Below are positions 45,555 through 57,999 of a stretch of DNA of 64,000 bases, one piece after another; the first letter of the stretch is position 1, and each line of letters opens with the position of its first letter. Both the position numbers and the translations under genes were made by a program. The notes beneath the pieces were generated by a model. That model was not told where the DNA came from, did not search any database, and saw only the letters and a list, made by a program, of their open reading frames with translations. The stretch lies in contig NC_088776.1 of assembly GCF_954871325.1 (NCBI RefSeq), positions 55,712,956 to 55,776,955 on the forward strand, given 5' to 3'. The stretch comes from Gordionus sp. m RMFG-2023 (taxonomy: Eukaryota; Nematomorpha; Gordioida; Chordodea; Parachordodidae).

Positions 45555-48500
45555 TCAAATAAAAAATGAATTGGTAGATGTTCAAAATCTTCAACATTGA
45601 AGTATACACAGGATAATTTTTTAAAATTATAATTTATCGTTTTACAAATATTTAGCCTGATAAAACTTTTTTTGTTATATTTATAACCTTTAAAAAATAT
45701 AAATTTTGCCACTTTTTTTAGACATAAATAATACCTAAAAAATTATTTAAATAAAATAGTCATTTTAACATCTATCAGTAATACTATAAGATATATTTTT
45801 ATAAAATATAGTTTCATAAGTATTCATTTCTGGATATATAACAAAATAGTCAAATGTTCTTTTCCACAAATTGGTAAATATGCATATCTATAATCAAAAT
45901 TTTTTTATAATTAAAGTGAAATTCTCTAATTTAGAACCTGATGTAGAAATATGAACTTAAAATTATTATAAGTACTTCCAAATAATATAAGAAATATCAC
46001 TCAGGATAAAGATGTGGGTTAATTGATCTAAAAAAAATATCTGGAAATATTTTTTAGTCTATAAGACTCTAATATATAAAAATTAAATTAAAAAATTTTC
46101 ATTGGGCTTAAAAATGTGAAAAAAATGCACATAACGATCTTTAAAACCATCAGGAATAAAAATGTTTTTCAGAATTAATCAGTCGTTATTAATAATAATG
46201 CCTTAAGAGACAATAAAGTTACCATTCTTATTATATTAATATTGGTGAACTACATATGATTGAGTGTCTCCTATAATAAATATATGAAGATATGGTTTTG
46301 AGTTTATCATTCTTAAATTGGCATAAAAAACAGAGTACATATTTTGCAATTTAAATTTAATTATGAAGAATATGAGAATACACATTTCCACCTGGTATGG
46401 GAATACAAAATAAATATTTTGCCAACGTATTTTAATTGACTCTAGATTTGATTCGGGGTGCAAAAACTAAATAATTTCCCAGATCCAAATATTCATCAAG
46501 TTGCAAATAAAATAAATAAATTCTATATATACATGCAATAAATTTCTCATTTTGATTTTTCGAACATTAAAAATTTATTAAACTTTTTTAAAGATTTTGA
46601 TATAAAATTTTGTATATATAAAAGTATTTTTAAAAAAAAATTCTGAATATATAATATCTTGGTAATTAGTGCGTTAAAACAGTTGCCATTAAAATTTCCA
46701 ATTATATACGGAGTATATTTATTTTACAAAATAGGGGGTTTTTTCATTTAGATGAAATGAAAATTTATACTGATTGTGATTACAATTGCCAGATTGTTAA
46801 AATAAAAATATATTATACAAATGTTTACCAAAATTAACAATTTATTTAGCCAATGAATCAATATTAAAATAAAACTACCATCACCAATTAATTTAAAACA
46901 TGGTATAGATAACATATTGGCTAGGAATTTTACAACGCGTAAATTTTAACATAATTTTAAAAATATTTTATAAAAAATTAATGAATAATCAAATTTATAA
47001 TAAATATTATAATACTATTTAATATTATTGTGAAAGAAAAATTTCTAAAATTAATACATTGTGAATTTATCTTTAAAACAATATTGTGTTTTGATATGAA
47101 ATCTATAACTAGTATAAAACTTAAGGTGGAAATAAAATGAGTGTTATAATATATTAAGAATAAATTAAATAAAATGTTACTGAACTTTGTTATATCAAAA
47201 ATTTAGAATTAAAAAATTAATTTATAACTCACAGCAAGCTATTTTTATAAATTACTCCCATGAAAAATGAAAAAAATGGAACTTACTTTGCACTAAATTA
47301 CTATGTAAATAAATATTTTTATGGTAAATTATGCGTTAGATATTTTTACCTAAATAATATTTAGTAGTACAATAAATATTTATATTATTCATACCATAAA
47401 AATTTGTTTAAAAATGACCAAATGGACAAATTGGCCATTTGATATTTAAAAAACTATATTTTTTCGACCATAGGACAGTGAAGATAGTTAAATATTTTAC
47501 TTGGTAAAACTAAAAAGTTGTAAGTTTAAAATTATATGCTATATACACTAATTAACATATAAATATTAAATAAATTATAATATTTTGAAAAACGCAAAAT
47601 AAATAAAATAGAAAAATATTAAAAAATTATAATTTCTTAATTGAACAATACAATTTAATCAAATACATTACCTTCTAATACTAAGTGTAAAATATATTTA
47701 TTAAATTTTTAAAAAAATGAAAGAATAGACAAATTAAACAAATCCTGTATTGTAGTATAAAATATAATTTTTGGGAAAGAAAGTGATGGATTTATTTATT
47801 ATTGTAACAATAAAAGGATTTATCTAGAGGAGGGAGGGGGGTGAATTCACTTTTAAATCAATGAATATTCTATATTAGTATGTGTGTATATTATAAGATT
47901 CATAGAACAATTGGCTATATAATAAAATTCTGAAAATCTTAAACAAAAATTAATATTTTAAAGATGAGTATATTTTCTTTATTTGAATATAAATTTTATT
48001 TTTCGCATCAATTTTTTTTTTAAAATTATTAACTTTTATATATTTTTTAAATGTAAATGTTTATATATTAATGGAGGTTTTGTATTTAAAGCTTTAAACA
48101 TAATTAAAATATTTCAATGATTATGTCATTATTCAATATTAGAAGCATAGGATTGAGTAAAAAATAGAAAACTGAATTGAAACCAATTAGGTAATGTTTA
48201 CTATATTTAATTCTCACTTCAATAAAAATTATAAATTCGTCCACTCAACCTATTTGAATTTTATTCATCTAAATATTCATGCAAGTCCTAATAAAATTTA
48301 TCATTCAATTTATTTATCAACTTATGATATATCAACATTAAATACTCAATTAATTTTAACTATCATAAAAATTTTAGCATAAATAATAAAAACGATTAAA
48401 TAAAAAAAAGTATATCGGCTCCTTGAAGATATTAACCACTACATACTCCTGGTCTGCGGGTACGAAGAATTAAAAATCGCAATCATTTGAACGAGAAAAT

Positions 48501-50439
48501 TACAGTTGCTATGCATCATACGCGTACGCAGCGGTGAGGGGGGAAAACCAAAAAAATTCAGATGTCGGCTGAAATATTTTTCAAAAATATTACTCTTTTA
48601 TGGTTATTAGTTTATATTTTATAATCATTTACCCTCCTTTCGGATATATACTTAAATTTACAAGTTTATCACATTCACAACAGAAACAAATATGCTACTA
48701 ATATATTTTATGAATTAAGATCGATATCATTGGAGTTTGTAATATTTATATACCATTAAAGTAAAATATTTCATGAAATTAATTTTTTAAGGTTTAATTT
48801 ATTTAAAGAATAGATTTAAAAACTCCTTTTGTTTACCAGTTTAAAAATCAGAATCCAGTCAATTGACAAGGGTATGCTGGAGCACATACAATGAGTGAGC
48901 ATAAGAAACGGCTTTTATGTAGTTAGAAAAACCTATAATGCTCTTATTAAAATAACCCAATGGCCTGAAAAAGATATTTTTTCATAAGGACAGATTATTT
49001 GATACATACTCTCTTTTTTACATTAGCATACATTAACAAATTATTTATTTTATGTAAAATATTCGGAAAAAAATGATCGATTTGATTGCGACTATGAGAA
49101 TAGCTGAAATCATTATACTGGAACTTAAGAAAATTAGAGCAAATGCAAATGGAATTTAATAAATTATATATCATTGTTGAGTCAAAGGCAGAGCTCTCTG
49201 AACTTAATATTTGCCTATTCCGACTCCCTTCAGGGCAAGCCTATCGTTTATTAATATAGGGTCAGTCAAAAAATACAATAAATATATCTCCTTTTATAAC
49301 TCAAACGAAAATAAAGTTCTTGATTAATCAGGCAGCCCTTACAAATCTGCAAATATTATTATAGCAGCATCCTTAACCTATTTTAAATCTTGATAGAGAA
49401 AGAATATTTTGCAGATTTTGTGAGGATGTTAAGATATTACAAAGCATGCTATAAAAGGAACTACAGTTAATTTCAAAAAAATGTTTAGATGGATTATATA
49501 ATCAAACATTTTAGACTATTTTGGTAATATATTAAAATATTAAATTTGTGGCAACTATCTACACACATTAGTACTTTTTGCCAATAAACATATTCTTTTT
49601 TTAGAAGATTAAAATACCTCTGAAAATAGAATTAATTTTTAATATACATAAGGAGTTTAGAACAAGCGCTAATGAAATTATTGAAAAATTTGCTCAATCC
49701 CAAAGAAGAGTAAATTTTACATTTAATTATTTTTTTTATTGAATACTTTGTAAGTTGTATATATACAATATTTCTTATATTTTTATGAATTATAATATAT
49801 TTCCAAAATTTAATTTTTTTTATATTTATAATTTTTTACAAATTTCCTTATCGAAATATTTATTTAGAGTCACTAATACTAGTCCTAATAAATTTATGAA
49901 TAACTTCTAGAAACCCCCCCCCCTCCACCCTTCCCCCAACACTAACAATAATCATGATTTATCAGATGATGATTTTAGAATAAAAAACAATATGTCACCT
50001 TTTCTAAATGGAGATGAATATAGGATCAGATAAATACTTTATTCTTATAATGATGTATTATGTGTTTTTTTACATCATAATATTTTGGGACCTCTAATTA
50101 AAATGATAGTTATATCTAAGAGGATCTTGAGTTCATAAAAAAAGTTTTAAAAAAATAAAAAATTTTAAATTTTAGAAAATCAATTTAATCAAACACCTTG
50201 CTAACCCAAAAATTAAAATTCATCAGAAGTTTATATACAAAGATTAGTGGGAATAGAGGAGTAAAAAAAAATAAATTAAAAATTTTGCAGAAAAATATAA
50301 TATCAAGCTTTGTGTTATGTACTCTTATAGAAATTATCTTAATTGTATAGTTTTAAATTAGGGTATATAATTAAAAATATATGTTTAATTTATTTAAAAA
50401 ATAAAATATTAAGCACATTATACATATAATTATTAAATT

Positions 50440-51650
50440 TTACATTACCTTCTAAAACTAAAAAAAATGTGTAAATTATTTTTATAAAGTTTTTAAATCA
50501 TTCAAAAATTTTCTTTTACAATTTGATTAAAATTTTATTTTAGTTATAGACATTTACAGAAGAAAATTTATATTCAATCACCAAGAAGAAATGTATTAGA
50601 TAATGACACTTAATATGGCAAGATGTATATAATATTTGCAAGTAGTTTATTAAAGAATTTCACATGAATTTTGTACTAAAAAGGTGACAAATCTAGGGGT
50701 TGCGCCAACACTTAATGATTATTATTTAAGAGTAAAAAAGGATTAGACAAATTGCGGAGCCTAGCTATGGGTAAATTTTTACTACAATATCTTCCCTCGT
50801 AAAGATAATTAGAAAAGGAATAATTTTTAAATAATAATGAATTTAAAAATCAAGCAAAAGGGAAATTATAAATGTAATATTCTTCAAAAATATTTAAATT
50901 TTATGAGTCAACCAAAAGCAAAAGAAATGATTGTGACCGTAGTTATTGAGTCACAGATATGAAATATTCGGAAACAAGACTTAAAATAATAAAGCATATC
51001 GAGAAAAATAACAATAGATATCATTGAGTGGTTTGATTTTCCTCAAAATAAATATTTTTAGAGATCTCTAATTTTTCCTGCCCATCTATTTTAATAGTCA
51101 TTTTTTTAATGATTTTTTTTACTTATATATTATTAAATCCCAATATATATTTAATATATTTTTATTAAATGTCAACAACATAGATGAATTATATAAAAAT
51201 GTTATATTATTTTGAAAAAAATATTAATTTGCTCATTATTATAGCATATGAATAAATGCGAATGTTGATAAACATCTTTTAATATTTAATTTGATGCAAT
51301 CGAAAATGATAAAAAATCCAAGGATACTTATGCTCCATTTATTCAAAGGATTCACTCAAAATATTTTATAATATAAAATATAATTTTCATCATGTTAACC
51401 ATTTCAATAATTATGATTATTTTTTTTGAGAATATTCCTAATTGTTCTTATTATGTTCCCGAATAAATCATTCCATTTAATTTCTCGTTGCATATTTTCT
51501 CCCTTTTTTAAATCTCTTCTTTTTTTCTTACATTAATTTCTTAATTAAGATTATGCTATAATTAATTCTTCATTAAAATATTTTTACTTGGAGCAAGAAC
51601 TTCTATCATTTGTTAAGAATTTAAATAAATTTAAAATAAAAAAATTATTA
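50440..51650 (+). repeat. Family E repeat, unit 1 of a tandem pair
   Basis: Starts at tacattaccttctaaaacta. It contains aaatctaggggttgcgccaa, aggattagacaaattgcgga and gattgtgaccgtagttattg/agtcacagatat, and ends at tttttacttggagc and aacttctatcatttgttaa. It repeats collinearly about 1.28 kb downstream. No coding sequence. Confidence 0.82.
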
Positions 51651-51729
51651 ACTGATAATTCACTCTTTAATTTATAAAATAAAATAAAATAAAATAAAAA
51701 TTTATATAAAAAATTCATGAGTTTAAATT

Positions 51730-52935
51730 TTACATTACCTTCTAAAACTAAAAAATATGTAAATTATTTTTATAAAGTTTTTAAAATCATTCAAAAATTT
51801 TCTTTTACAATTTGATTAAAATTTTATTTTAATACCGATACCTTCAATCTCCAAAAAGAAATGAATTAGAAAATAAAACTTAATATGTCAAGATGTATGT
51901 AATTTTTGCAAAGTTTATTAAAAATTTTTTATTAAAACCTGAATTTTGTACTAAAAAGGGTGATACATCTAGGGGTTGCGCCAACACTTAATCATTATTA
52001 CTTAAGATTAAAAAAGGATTAGACAAATTGCGGAGCCAAGCTAAGGGTAAATTTTACAGTACAATATCTTTCCATGCAAAGATAATTAGCAACGGAATAA
52101 TTTAATAATATATGAATTTAAGAGTCAACTAAAATCAAGTAAAAGGGAAATTATTAATGTAATATTTTTCAAACAATATTTAAATTTATGAGTCAACCAA
52201 AATCAAACAAAAATGATTGTGACCGTAGTTATTGAGTCACAGATATGGAATGTTCGAAAACACGACTTAAAATAATAAAGCCTATCGGGAAAAATTACAA
52301 TAAGATATCAATGAGTGGTTCGAATTTCCTCAAAATAAATATTTTTAGAGATATCTAATTTTTCCTGCTGATCTTTTTAATACTCATTTTTTTATTTTTA
52401 CTTATATTATATTTATAAAGTCCCAATTTATATTTAATATATTTTTATTAAATGTCCACCACATAAATGAATTACATAAAAATATTATATTAATTTGAAA
52501 AAATAATTTTATTTAATTTGTTCATTATTATAGCTTATGAATAAATGAGAATGTTGATAAATATATTTTAATATTCAGTTTGATGCAATCTAAAATGATA
52601 AAAAATCCAAGGATAGTTACGATCCATTTATTTAAAGGATTTACTCAGAATTTTTTTATAATAAATATATATAATTTTTATCATGTTACCCATTTCAATA
52701 ATTATAATTTTTTTGGGGGAATATTTTTCATTGTTCTTATTATGTTCCGGAATAAATCACTCCGTTTCCATTCTAGTGCATATTTTCTCCCTCTCTTACT
52801 CTCTTCTTTTTTTCTTACATTATAATTAGGAATGCTATTATTAATTTTTTATAAAAAATATTTTTACTTGGAGCGGCAACTTCTATCATTTGTTAAAAAT
52901 TTGAATAAATTTAAAATAAATTAAAAATTTTCTTT
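51730..52935 (+). repeat. Family E repeat, unit 2 of a tandem pair
   Basis: Collinear with 50440-51650 over its whole length, with substitutions and small indels throughout, so the duplication is not recent. It ends about 110 bases before family A copy 3. Confidence 0.82.
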
Positions 52936-53259
52936 TTAAGATTCATAAATTTTCTTTTTTAAAAAATTTATATAAAAAATTCATGAGTATAAAAAAATTT
53001 ATTAAAGGCACTGAAATATTTCATAACAAAAATTTTTTTTTTACAGAAGTTGGGGAAACTGGTCTAAAGCTTGGCAGACCTTTTAATCTCATTTTAATAT
53101 ATAGACTAGAAGGTTAAAATTTTATCCAAATAGCTTTTATTAGTGTGCATCTATTGCCAAAACATCGTTTGAAATAATTAATTAGTAAAATTTAAGAAAT
53201 AAAATCTTGATGTAAAATTCAAAAGGTTTTTACATCACTATATTTTTATTAAGTTAATC

Positions 53260-53270
53260 AACATATAAAT
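53260..53270 (+). repeat. Target-site duplication, left copy
   Basis: aacatataaat; the identical 11 bases follow the LINE at 56259-56269. Confidence 0.85.
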
Positions 53271-53278
53271 CGCCGGGA

Positions 53279-53338
53279 TGGCCTAATGGGCTAGTATGCT
53301 TGGAAACAGAAGGACGAAGAAGGACGCAGGTTCAATCC
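53279..53338 (+). promoter_or_regulatory. tRNA-like A box and B box at the LINE 5' end
   Basis: TGGCCTAATGGG (53279-53290) fits the Pol III A box TRGCNNARYNGG. GGTTCAATCC (53329-53338) fits the B box, 38 bases further on, at usual tRNA spacing. It begins within ten bases of the target duplication, so it is the first thing in the element. It may be an internal Pol III-type promoter or a captured tRNA/SINE head. Function is inferred only. Confidence 0.6.
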
Positions 53339-53589
53339 TGGTAAGGAGCATAAAAACTTTCAAGTTTTTCTTCGATGACTGATGTGTAAAGACATATGGT
53401 AAGATGAATTTCGGAGCTTAGAGATGACACCCCGGTCATCGACAGGCCTGGACAGCCGGGTGCTAAGGATACCTGTCCAATAAACAAAATGAAGGAAACA
53501 AATGAAAATATGAATATGAAAGCTAGGGCGTTCCTTCCAAGCGACGCGCAAGGTGTAGACCTCTATCCTGTGAAAAGTAACAAGATTAG

Positions 53590-54240
53590 AGTTTGAATAT
53601 TGGGACGCTTAAAGGTAAGACGAGAGAATTGGCATCAATGTTGAACAAGAGAAAAGTTGATATAGCGTGCATACAAGAGACGAAATGGAAAGGTCAGAAG
53701 ACTTTGATGATTGGAGATGGGTATAAATTGTATTATAATGGAATTGAGCAATAGGAACGGTGTCGGCATCATCCTCAAAAGCCTCCTCAATAGTTGAAGT
53801 TAACAGGATCTCTGATAGACTAATGAAGATAAAACTCTGCATATGCTTCTCAAACGGGTTGCAAGGAAGAAGAGAAGGATGACTTTAGAGCTATCCTTGA
53901 TGAAGCTGTAATGGAAATCCCTAAGGATGACCTAGTCATAATTGGTGGTTACTTAAATGCGCATGTGGGGAAAGCAAGAGATAGCTACAAAAGTCAAGAT
54001 GGTGGTTTTGGATATGGAAAAAAAAATGATGAAAGAAATAACGTACTGAAATTTGCGCAAGCCTTCGACCTTGCCTTAACCAACACCTACTATAAAAAAA
54101 AGACAGTCATCTAATAACATATGAAAGTGGTACAAGGAAATCACAGATAGATTACATGCTAATCTCTCGCAGAAGATTAAAAGATGTAATAGACTGCAAA
54201 GTCATTCCATGAGAAGATATCGCCGCGCAACACTACTAGT
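53590..54240 (+). pseudogene. RTE LINE endonuclease (APE-type) region, frameshifted
   Basis: Readable blocks in order: NIGTLKGKTRELASML, VDIACIQETKWKG (the QET catalytic glutamate block), GDGYKLYYNG, then after frame changes IPKDDLVIIGGYLNAHVGKA (normally GGDLNAH, so the catalytic Asp is Tyr here), FAQAFDLALTNTYYKKK, SQIDYMLISRR (IDY block) and HRRA-like text before LLVMDLHIS. Frame changes at about 53750-53860 and 54110 and the D-to-Y change make the endonuclease inactive. Plain LINE coding sequence. Confidence 0.8.
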
Positions 54241-54779
54241 CATGGATTTACACATCTCAAATAAATCCACTCAAAGCAAAATAAAACTGGAACCATGCAT
54301 CAAATGGGGTAAATTAAAAACAATGACAGATGCCTTTGCAATCAATGCAAACATTGAAACAATAGAAAAATGTGGACATTTCATCCAGATTAATAGACAC
54401 TGCCAAATCAACACTAAGCTTGACAAGGAGGCAACAAATCATACAAAGAACTATGGTGGTGGAATGAAGAGGTACAAACCACCATAAAGGAGAAAAAAAC
54501 CCTACATAAAATATGGTTCAAATCCAAAAACTCAGATGACAAGACAAATAAAAAATCCAAGAGAATAGCTACAAAGGCGGTGGCTAGGGCCAAATCTATG
54601 GCATAAGATGACATGTATGAAGGACTACATATCAAAGAAGGCCAAAATAAAATATACAGATTAGCCAAACGGCGAGAAAAGAACTCTAGGGATATAAACG
54701 GAGCTCCGAAAGTAATCAAAAATAAAGATGGGAAATTGATAATAAAGAAAAAGAAATAATGAATAGATGGAAAGAATAT

Positions 54780-56241
54780 TTTCAGGTTAACAGACCAAGA
54801 AATCATCACATGCCTCAAGCATATGAAAAACAACAAAGCTAGGAGTCCAAACGATATTCCAATAGAAAGCCTTAAAGCACTAGGAGATGATGGAATACAT
54901 CTCCTCACAAATCTGTACAATAAAATACTTGGAAATGAAGAGGTTCCCCAAAAATGGAGGCAGAGCTATTTAGTTCCTATCTTCAAAAATAAAGGGGATC
55001 CACACAATTGTCAAAATTACAGGGGCATAAAACTAATGTCACACTATCTAAAACTATACGAAATAATAATAGAAAAAAGATTAAGAGACGTAATCGAAAT
55101 AGGAGAGACTCAGTTTGTCTTTATGCCTGGAAGATCAAAAACTGATGCTATCTACGCAATTAGGCAAATGAGTGAAAAATACAGGGAAAAGAACAAAAAG
55201 CTACACATGCCTCTCGATCTAGAAAAGACCTTCGATAGAATCCCAAGAAAACTTATCTGGTTGGGGCTACGCCACAAAAAGGTTCCCGAAAAATATATAA
55301 GAATAATACAGGATATGTATATGGGCCACACAACAATGGTCCGTAGCACAACAGGTACTTCAGCAGGCTTCACAATAGCCGAAGGAGTTCATCAAGGGTC
55401 GGCTCTCAGCCCACTTCTCTTCATTACAGTAATTGATGTATTAGCACAGTCTATACCTCAAACAGTCCCGTGGAATATAATATTTGGCAGATGATATTGT
55501 GATACTTGCCGAATCCAAGGATGAAATGAAAGAAAGATTAGTGAGTTGGATAAATATCCTAGAAAAGCACGGACTAAAAGTAAATAGAGAAAGACGGAGT
55601 ATATGGTGATAGGAGGAGACGAAACAGAGAGTTGATATAAATGAATGGCAGATATCGGCGATTGAAAGCTGCAAATATTTGAGCTCCACTATACAAACAA
55701 ACGGCACAATAGAAAAAGAGATAAAGAGTGAAATTAATCAAGGGTGGTTAAATTGGAGATCTTTATCTGGAGTGCTATTTGACAAAAGAATCCCATACAT
55801 ATTAAAGGGGAAAATTTACAGTTCCATAGTACAATCAACTATTCTATATAGTTCGGAAACATGGCCAACCAAAGAATCAGACGAGAGAAGTCTTCAAACT
55901 ATGGAGATTGCTGAGGATGATTGCTGGGGTAACAAGAAAGGATAAAGTGAGCAGTACAAGAATACTAAGTAGTTTAAAGGTAGTGCTCATTAAGACTAAG
56001 TTAATGGTAAACAGACTTAGGTGGTGTCGGCACACAATGAGAAGGCCTATGAACTACATAGGAAATAAGGTTGAGAGTTTGGAAGTGTAGGGCAAACGTA
56101 AAAGAGGAAGGCCAAAACTTAAATAGGGCGATAAAGTTAGAGCCAATATAAAGAAGTATAAATTAGATAAAAGAGATTGTATGAATAACATAAAGTGGAG
56201 AGAGATGTTGAAGGAGCTTACCACCAGAAAAGGTGAAAGGT
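54780..56241 (+). pseudogene. RTE LINE reverse transcriptase, frameshifted
   Basis: The main piece (54823-55494) has KNNKARSPNDIP, the YLVPIFKNKGDPHNCQNYRG block, FVFMPGRSKTDAI, DLEKTFDRIPR and EGVHQGSALSPLLF. A one-base change of frame falls inside the catalytic FADD (about 55484-55490), after which ILAESKDEMKERL follows in another frame. Later pieces (55679-55945 and 55908-56090) cover SSTIQTNGTIEKEI through RRPMNYIGNKV. Compared with the 26.7 kb copy it lacks the Met-Val-Phe of the palm motif in full (two codons) and a stretch upstream of about 54790. Non-functional. Confidence 0.85.
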
Positions 56242-56258
56242 AAAGAGAAAAAAAAATT

Positions 56259-56269
56259 AACATATAAAT
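56259..56269 (+). repeat. Target-site duplication, right copy
   Basis: aacatataaat, identical to 53260-53270, directly after the A-rich tail of the LINE. Confidence 0.85.
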
Positions 56270-57169
56270 TATATTTTACATCAAAGTCTTAACCTTCTTT
56301 TATAATTTGAGAAAGTTTATGATTCTACATTTTGTCTAAATTATTTTACATGATTAGCCAATTTAAAGCTAGTGGGGTTTGCTCAGCCATACTTGTCAAT
56401 TATGGCAGTTAATATGAGAAACACTATTTTAAAATCTTGCAGAAAAGATTTCATGGCTATGTATGTTTGGTATTTAGGTTTTACGCTAAGAATCATAATC
56501 TCTCCTTAAGATCCTTATTTTTATATCCAAAATGTTTATTAAATTAAATTAAATAACTTTCAATTTTTAAATATAATTAACTTTAATTTAAAAGTATTAT
56601 GATATTTCAAACAATAAAATTATACTTCTACGTATCAATATTAATAAATAAAAATGCATTTCACATTAAAGCCTAAAAATAATTAATGGTTTAAGAAGCC
56701 CTCTGCAATGATTTTCCTAATCCCGCTATTTAGGCTTTTTGGGAAAAATTTCAACTTTTATAACAAATAAAGTTTCATAAATACTATTATATTCCTAATA
56801 ATATTTATAAGACATCTTGAGAGACTATAATGTATTGTTATAGGCATCGATTGATATATTGTTCTTTATAATATTTAAAAAAACATAAGAATCTTATAGG
56901 TCATGTCAGATAAGGCACTTGATGGTGAATAGAGAACCGATTATATTTGTCTATAATTATGTCTGAGATAGGAACATTCATTGATATCCTTTAAATTTTG
57001 ATATATTACGGACAAGAATTTTTAAAAAAATTAAAACGTCAAACCTGATTAAGGAGATCGTGACGAAAGGTATATGAAATTAGTTCAAAAAATGTGTTTG
57101 TTAGATTTTTTATCTCCATTTGGATTATGAAGTCCGGAAAAGTTTCTATCGGCAAAAACATAAATGCAT

Positions 57170-57680
57170 GTATGATCCCAAATCATTTTTTCATTTTTAT
57201 AAAAGTAAATTAAATAAATCGAATAAAAATATTATATTATTTGGAATTAATATTCCCTTATACAATTTAAATTAAATTTGTGCGTTATTTAGGGTATGAA
57301 TAAATCTGAATGTTTTTAAAACTCATCTTTAAATCCAATTATCAAACAGTTGCCAATTATTGGATCTTTATATGCTCTATTTATCCAAATTAATTTAGAG
57401 AGAATTCATTTATAAAATAAATTTTTATATTATGTACACCACTTCATTAATTAAGATTATCGTTTTTCGGAAATATTTTTAATATTGTTTCTGAATATGT
57501 TCCGGAATATTTCTTTCCATTGTTGTTTAATATTTTCTCTTATCACTCAGTTATTTGTTTTTAAATAATTTTCTTAATTAGAAATACATAATAATTTTTT
57601 GATAAAAAAAAAATAATTTTTACCAGGGACAACTTCTGGCATCACTTCTTAATAATTTTCATAAATTAAAAAAGCAAAAA
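57170..57680 (+). repeat. Family E repeat, diverged partial copy
   Basis: Matches about 51150-51610: attatattatttggaat, gggtatgaataaatctgaat, tatgctctatttatccaa, gttccggaatat and cagggacaacttctggcatc. Clearly more diverged than the tandem pair. Confidence 0.6.
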
Positions 57681-57999
57681 TCATTATCTGAAAATTCTTT
57701 ATGCTAAATATAAAAATAAAATAAATTTTTAAAAGAATTTATAGCTTCAAGACTAAAATTGTCGAAAGTGACGAAAAGAATTAAAAATAAAATTAGTTTA
57801 AAAATAATATTATTAAATTTCGTATTTTCTGTTTGGATCCTGAGGTCCCGGGCAACGTATAAATGAAAGGATATTCCTAAGATAATTTTGTGGCTTCCGT
57901 TAATGGTATAAGTTTTATACTATAGGGTTCTCCCAGTATTGAGTTGGTCCTAAAGATTACGGGAAGATGGAAACCCCGCTTCTTTAATGCATTTGCAAT

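Larger units (their letters stand above)
44242..50440. other. 6.2 kb AT-rich interval with few signals
   Basis: Contains an 11-G run (45544-45554), a 10-C run (49914-49923), one attaccttct word (47667-47676), the possible coding scrap at 44946-45143 and a GC-richer spot at about 48515-48550 (acgcgtacgcagcggtgagg). No gene that I can name. Confidence 0.5.
53271..56258 (+). mobile_element. RTE-clade LINE, full length (about 3 kb), disabled
   Basis: It runs from a tRNA-like head (53271-53345) through a leader, an endonuclease region, the reverse transcriptase and a basic C-terminal region to an A-rich tail (gagaaaaaaaaatt). Perfect 11-bp aacatataaat duplications flank it. It is nearly collinear with the 26730-28271 copy in the RT half. 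Several frameshifts and stops make it inactive. This copy is more damaged than the one at 26.7 kb, so it is older or was disabled earlier. Confidence 0.88.
53049..56830. mobile_element. TIR family A element, copy 3, split by a LINE
   Basis: The left half (53049-53270) has gttggggaaactgg, cttggcagaccttttaatct and agaaggttaaaattttatcc. The right half (56270-56830) has aagaatcataatctctcctt, atcctta and gatcttattt-like text matching copy 2 up to about 42655. The right terminal inverted repeat is not seen. The RTE LINE 53271-56258 interrupts it, so the element was already in place when the LINE arrived. Confidence 0.75.

Noticed and set aside
48430-48560. GC-richer stretch with an open frame LHTPGLRVRRIKNRNHLNEK
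   Set aside because: Loosely recalls a transposase DNA-binding region, but has no supporting context or second conserved block.
57840-57990. GC-richer stretch with ggtcccgggcaacg, perhaps coding on the - strand
   Set aside because: A short open frame exists, but I see no family signature, splice sites or repeat partner.
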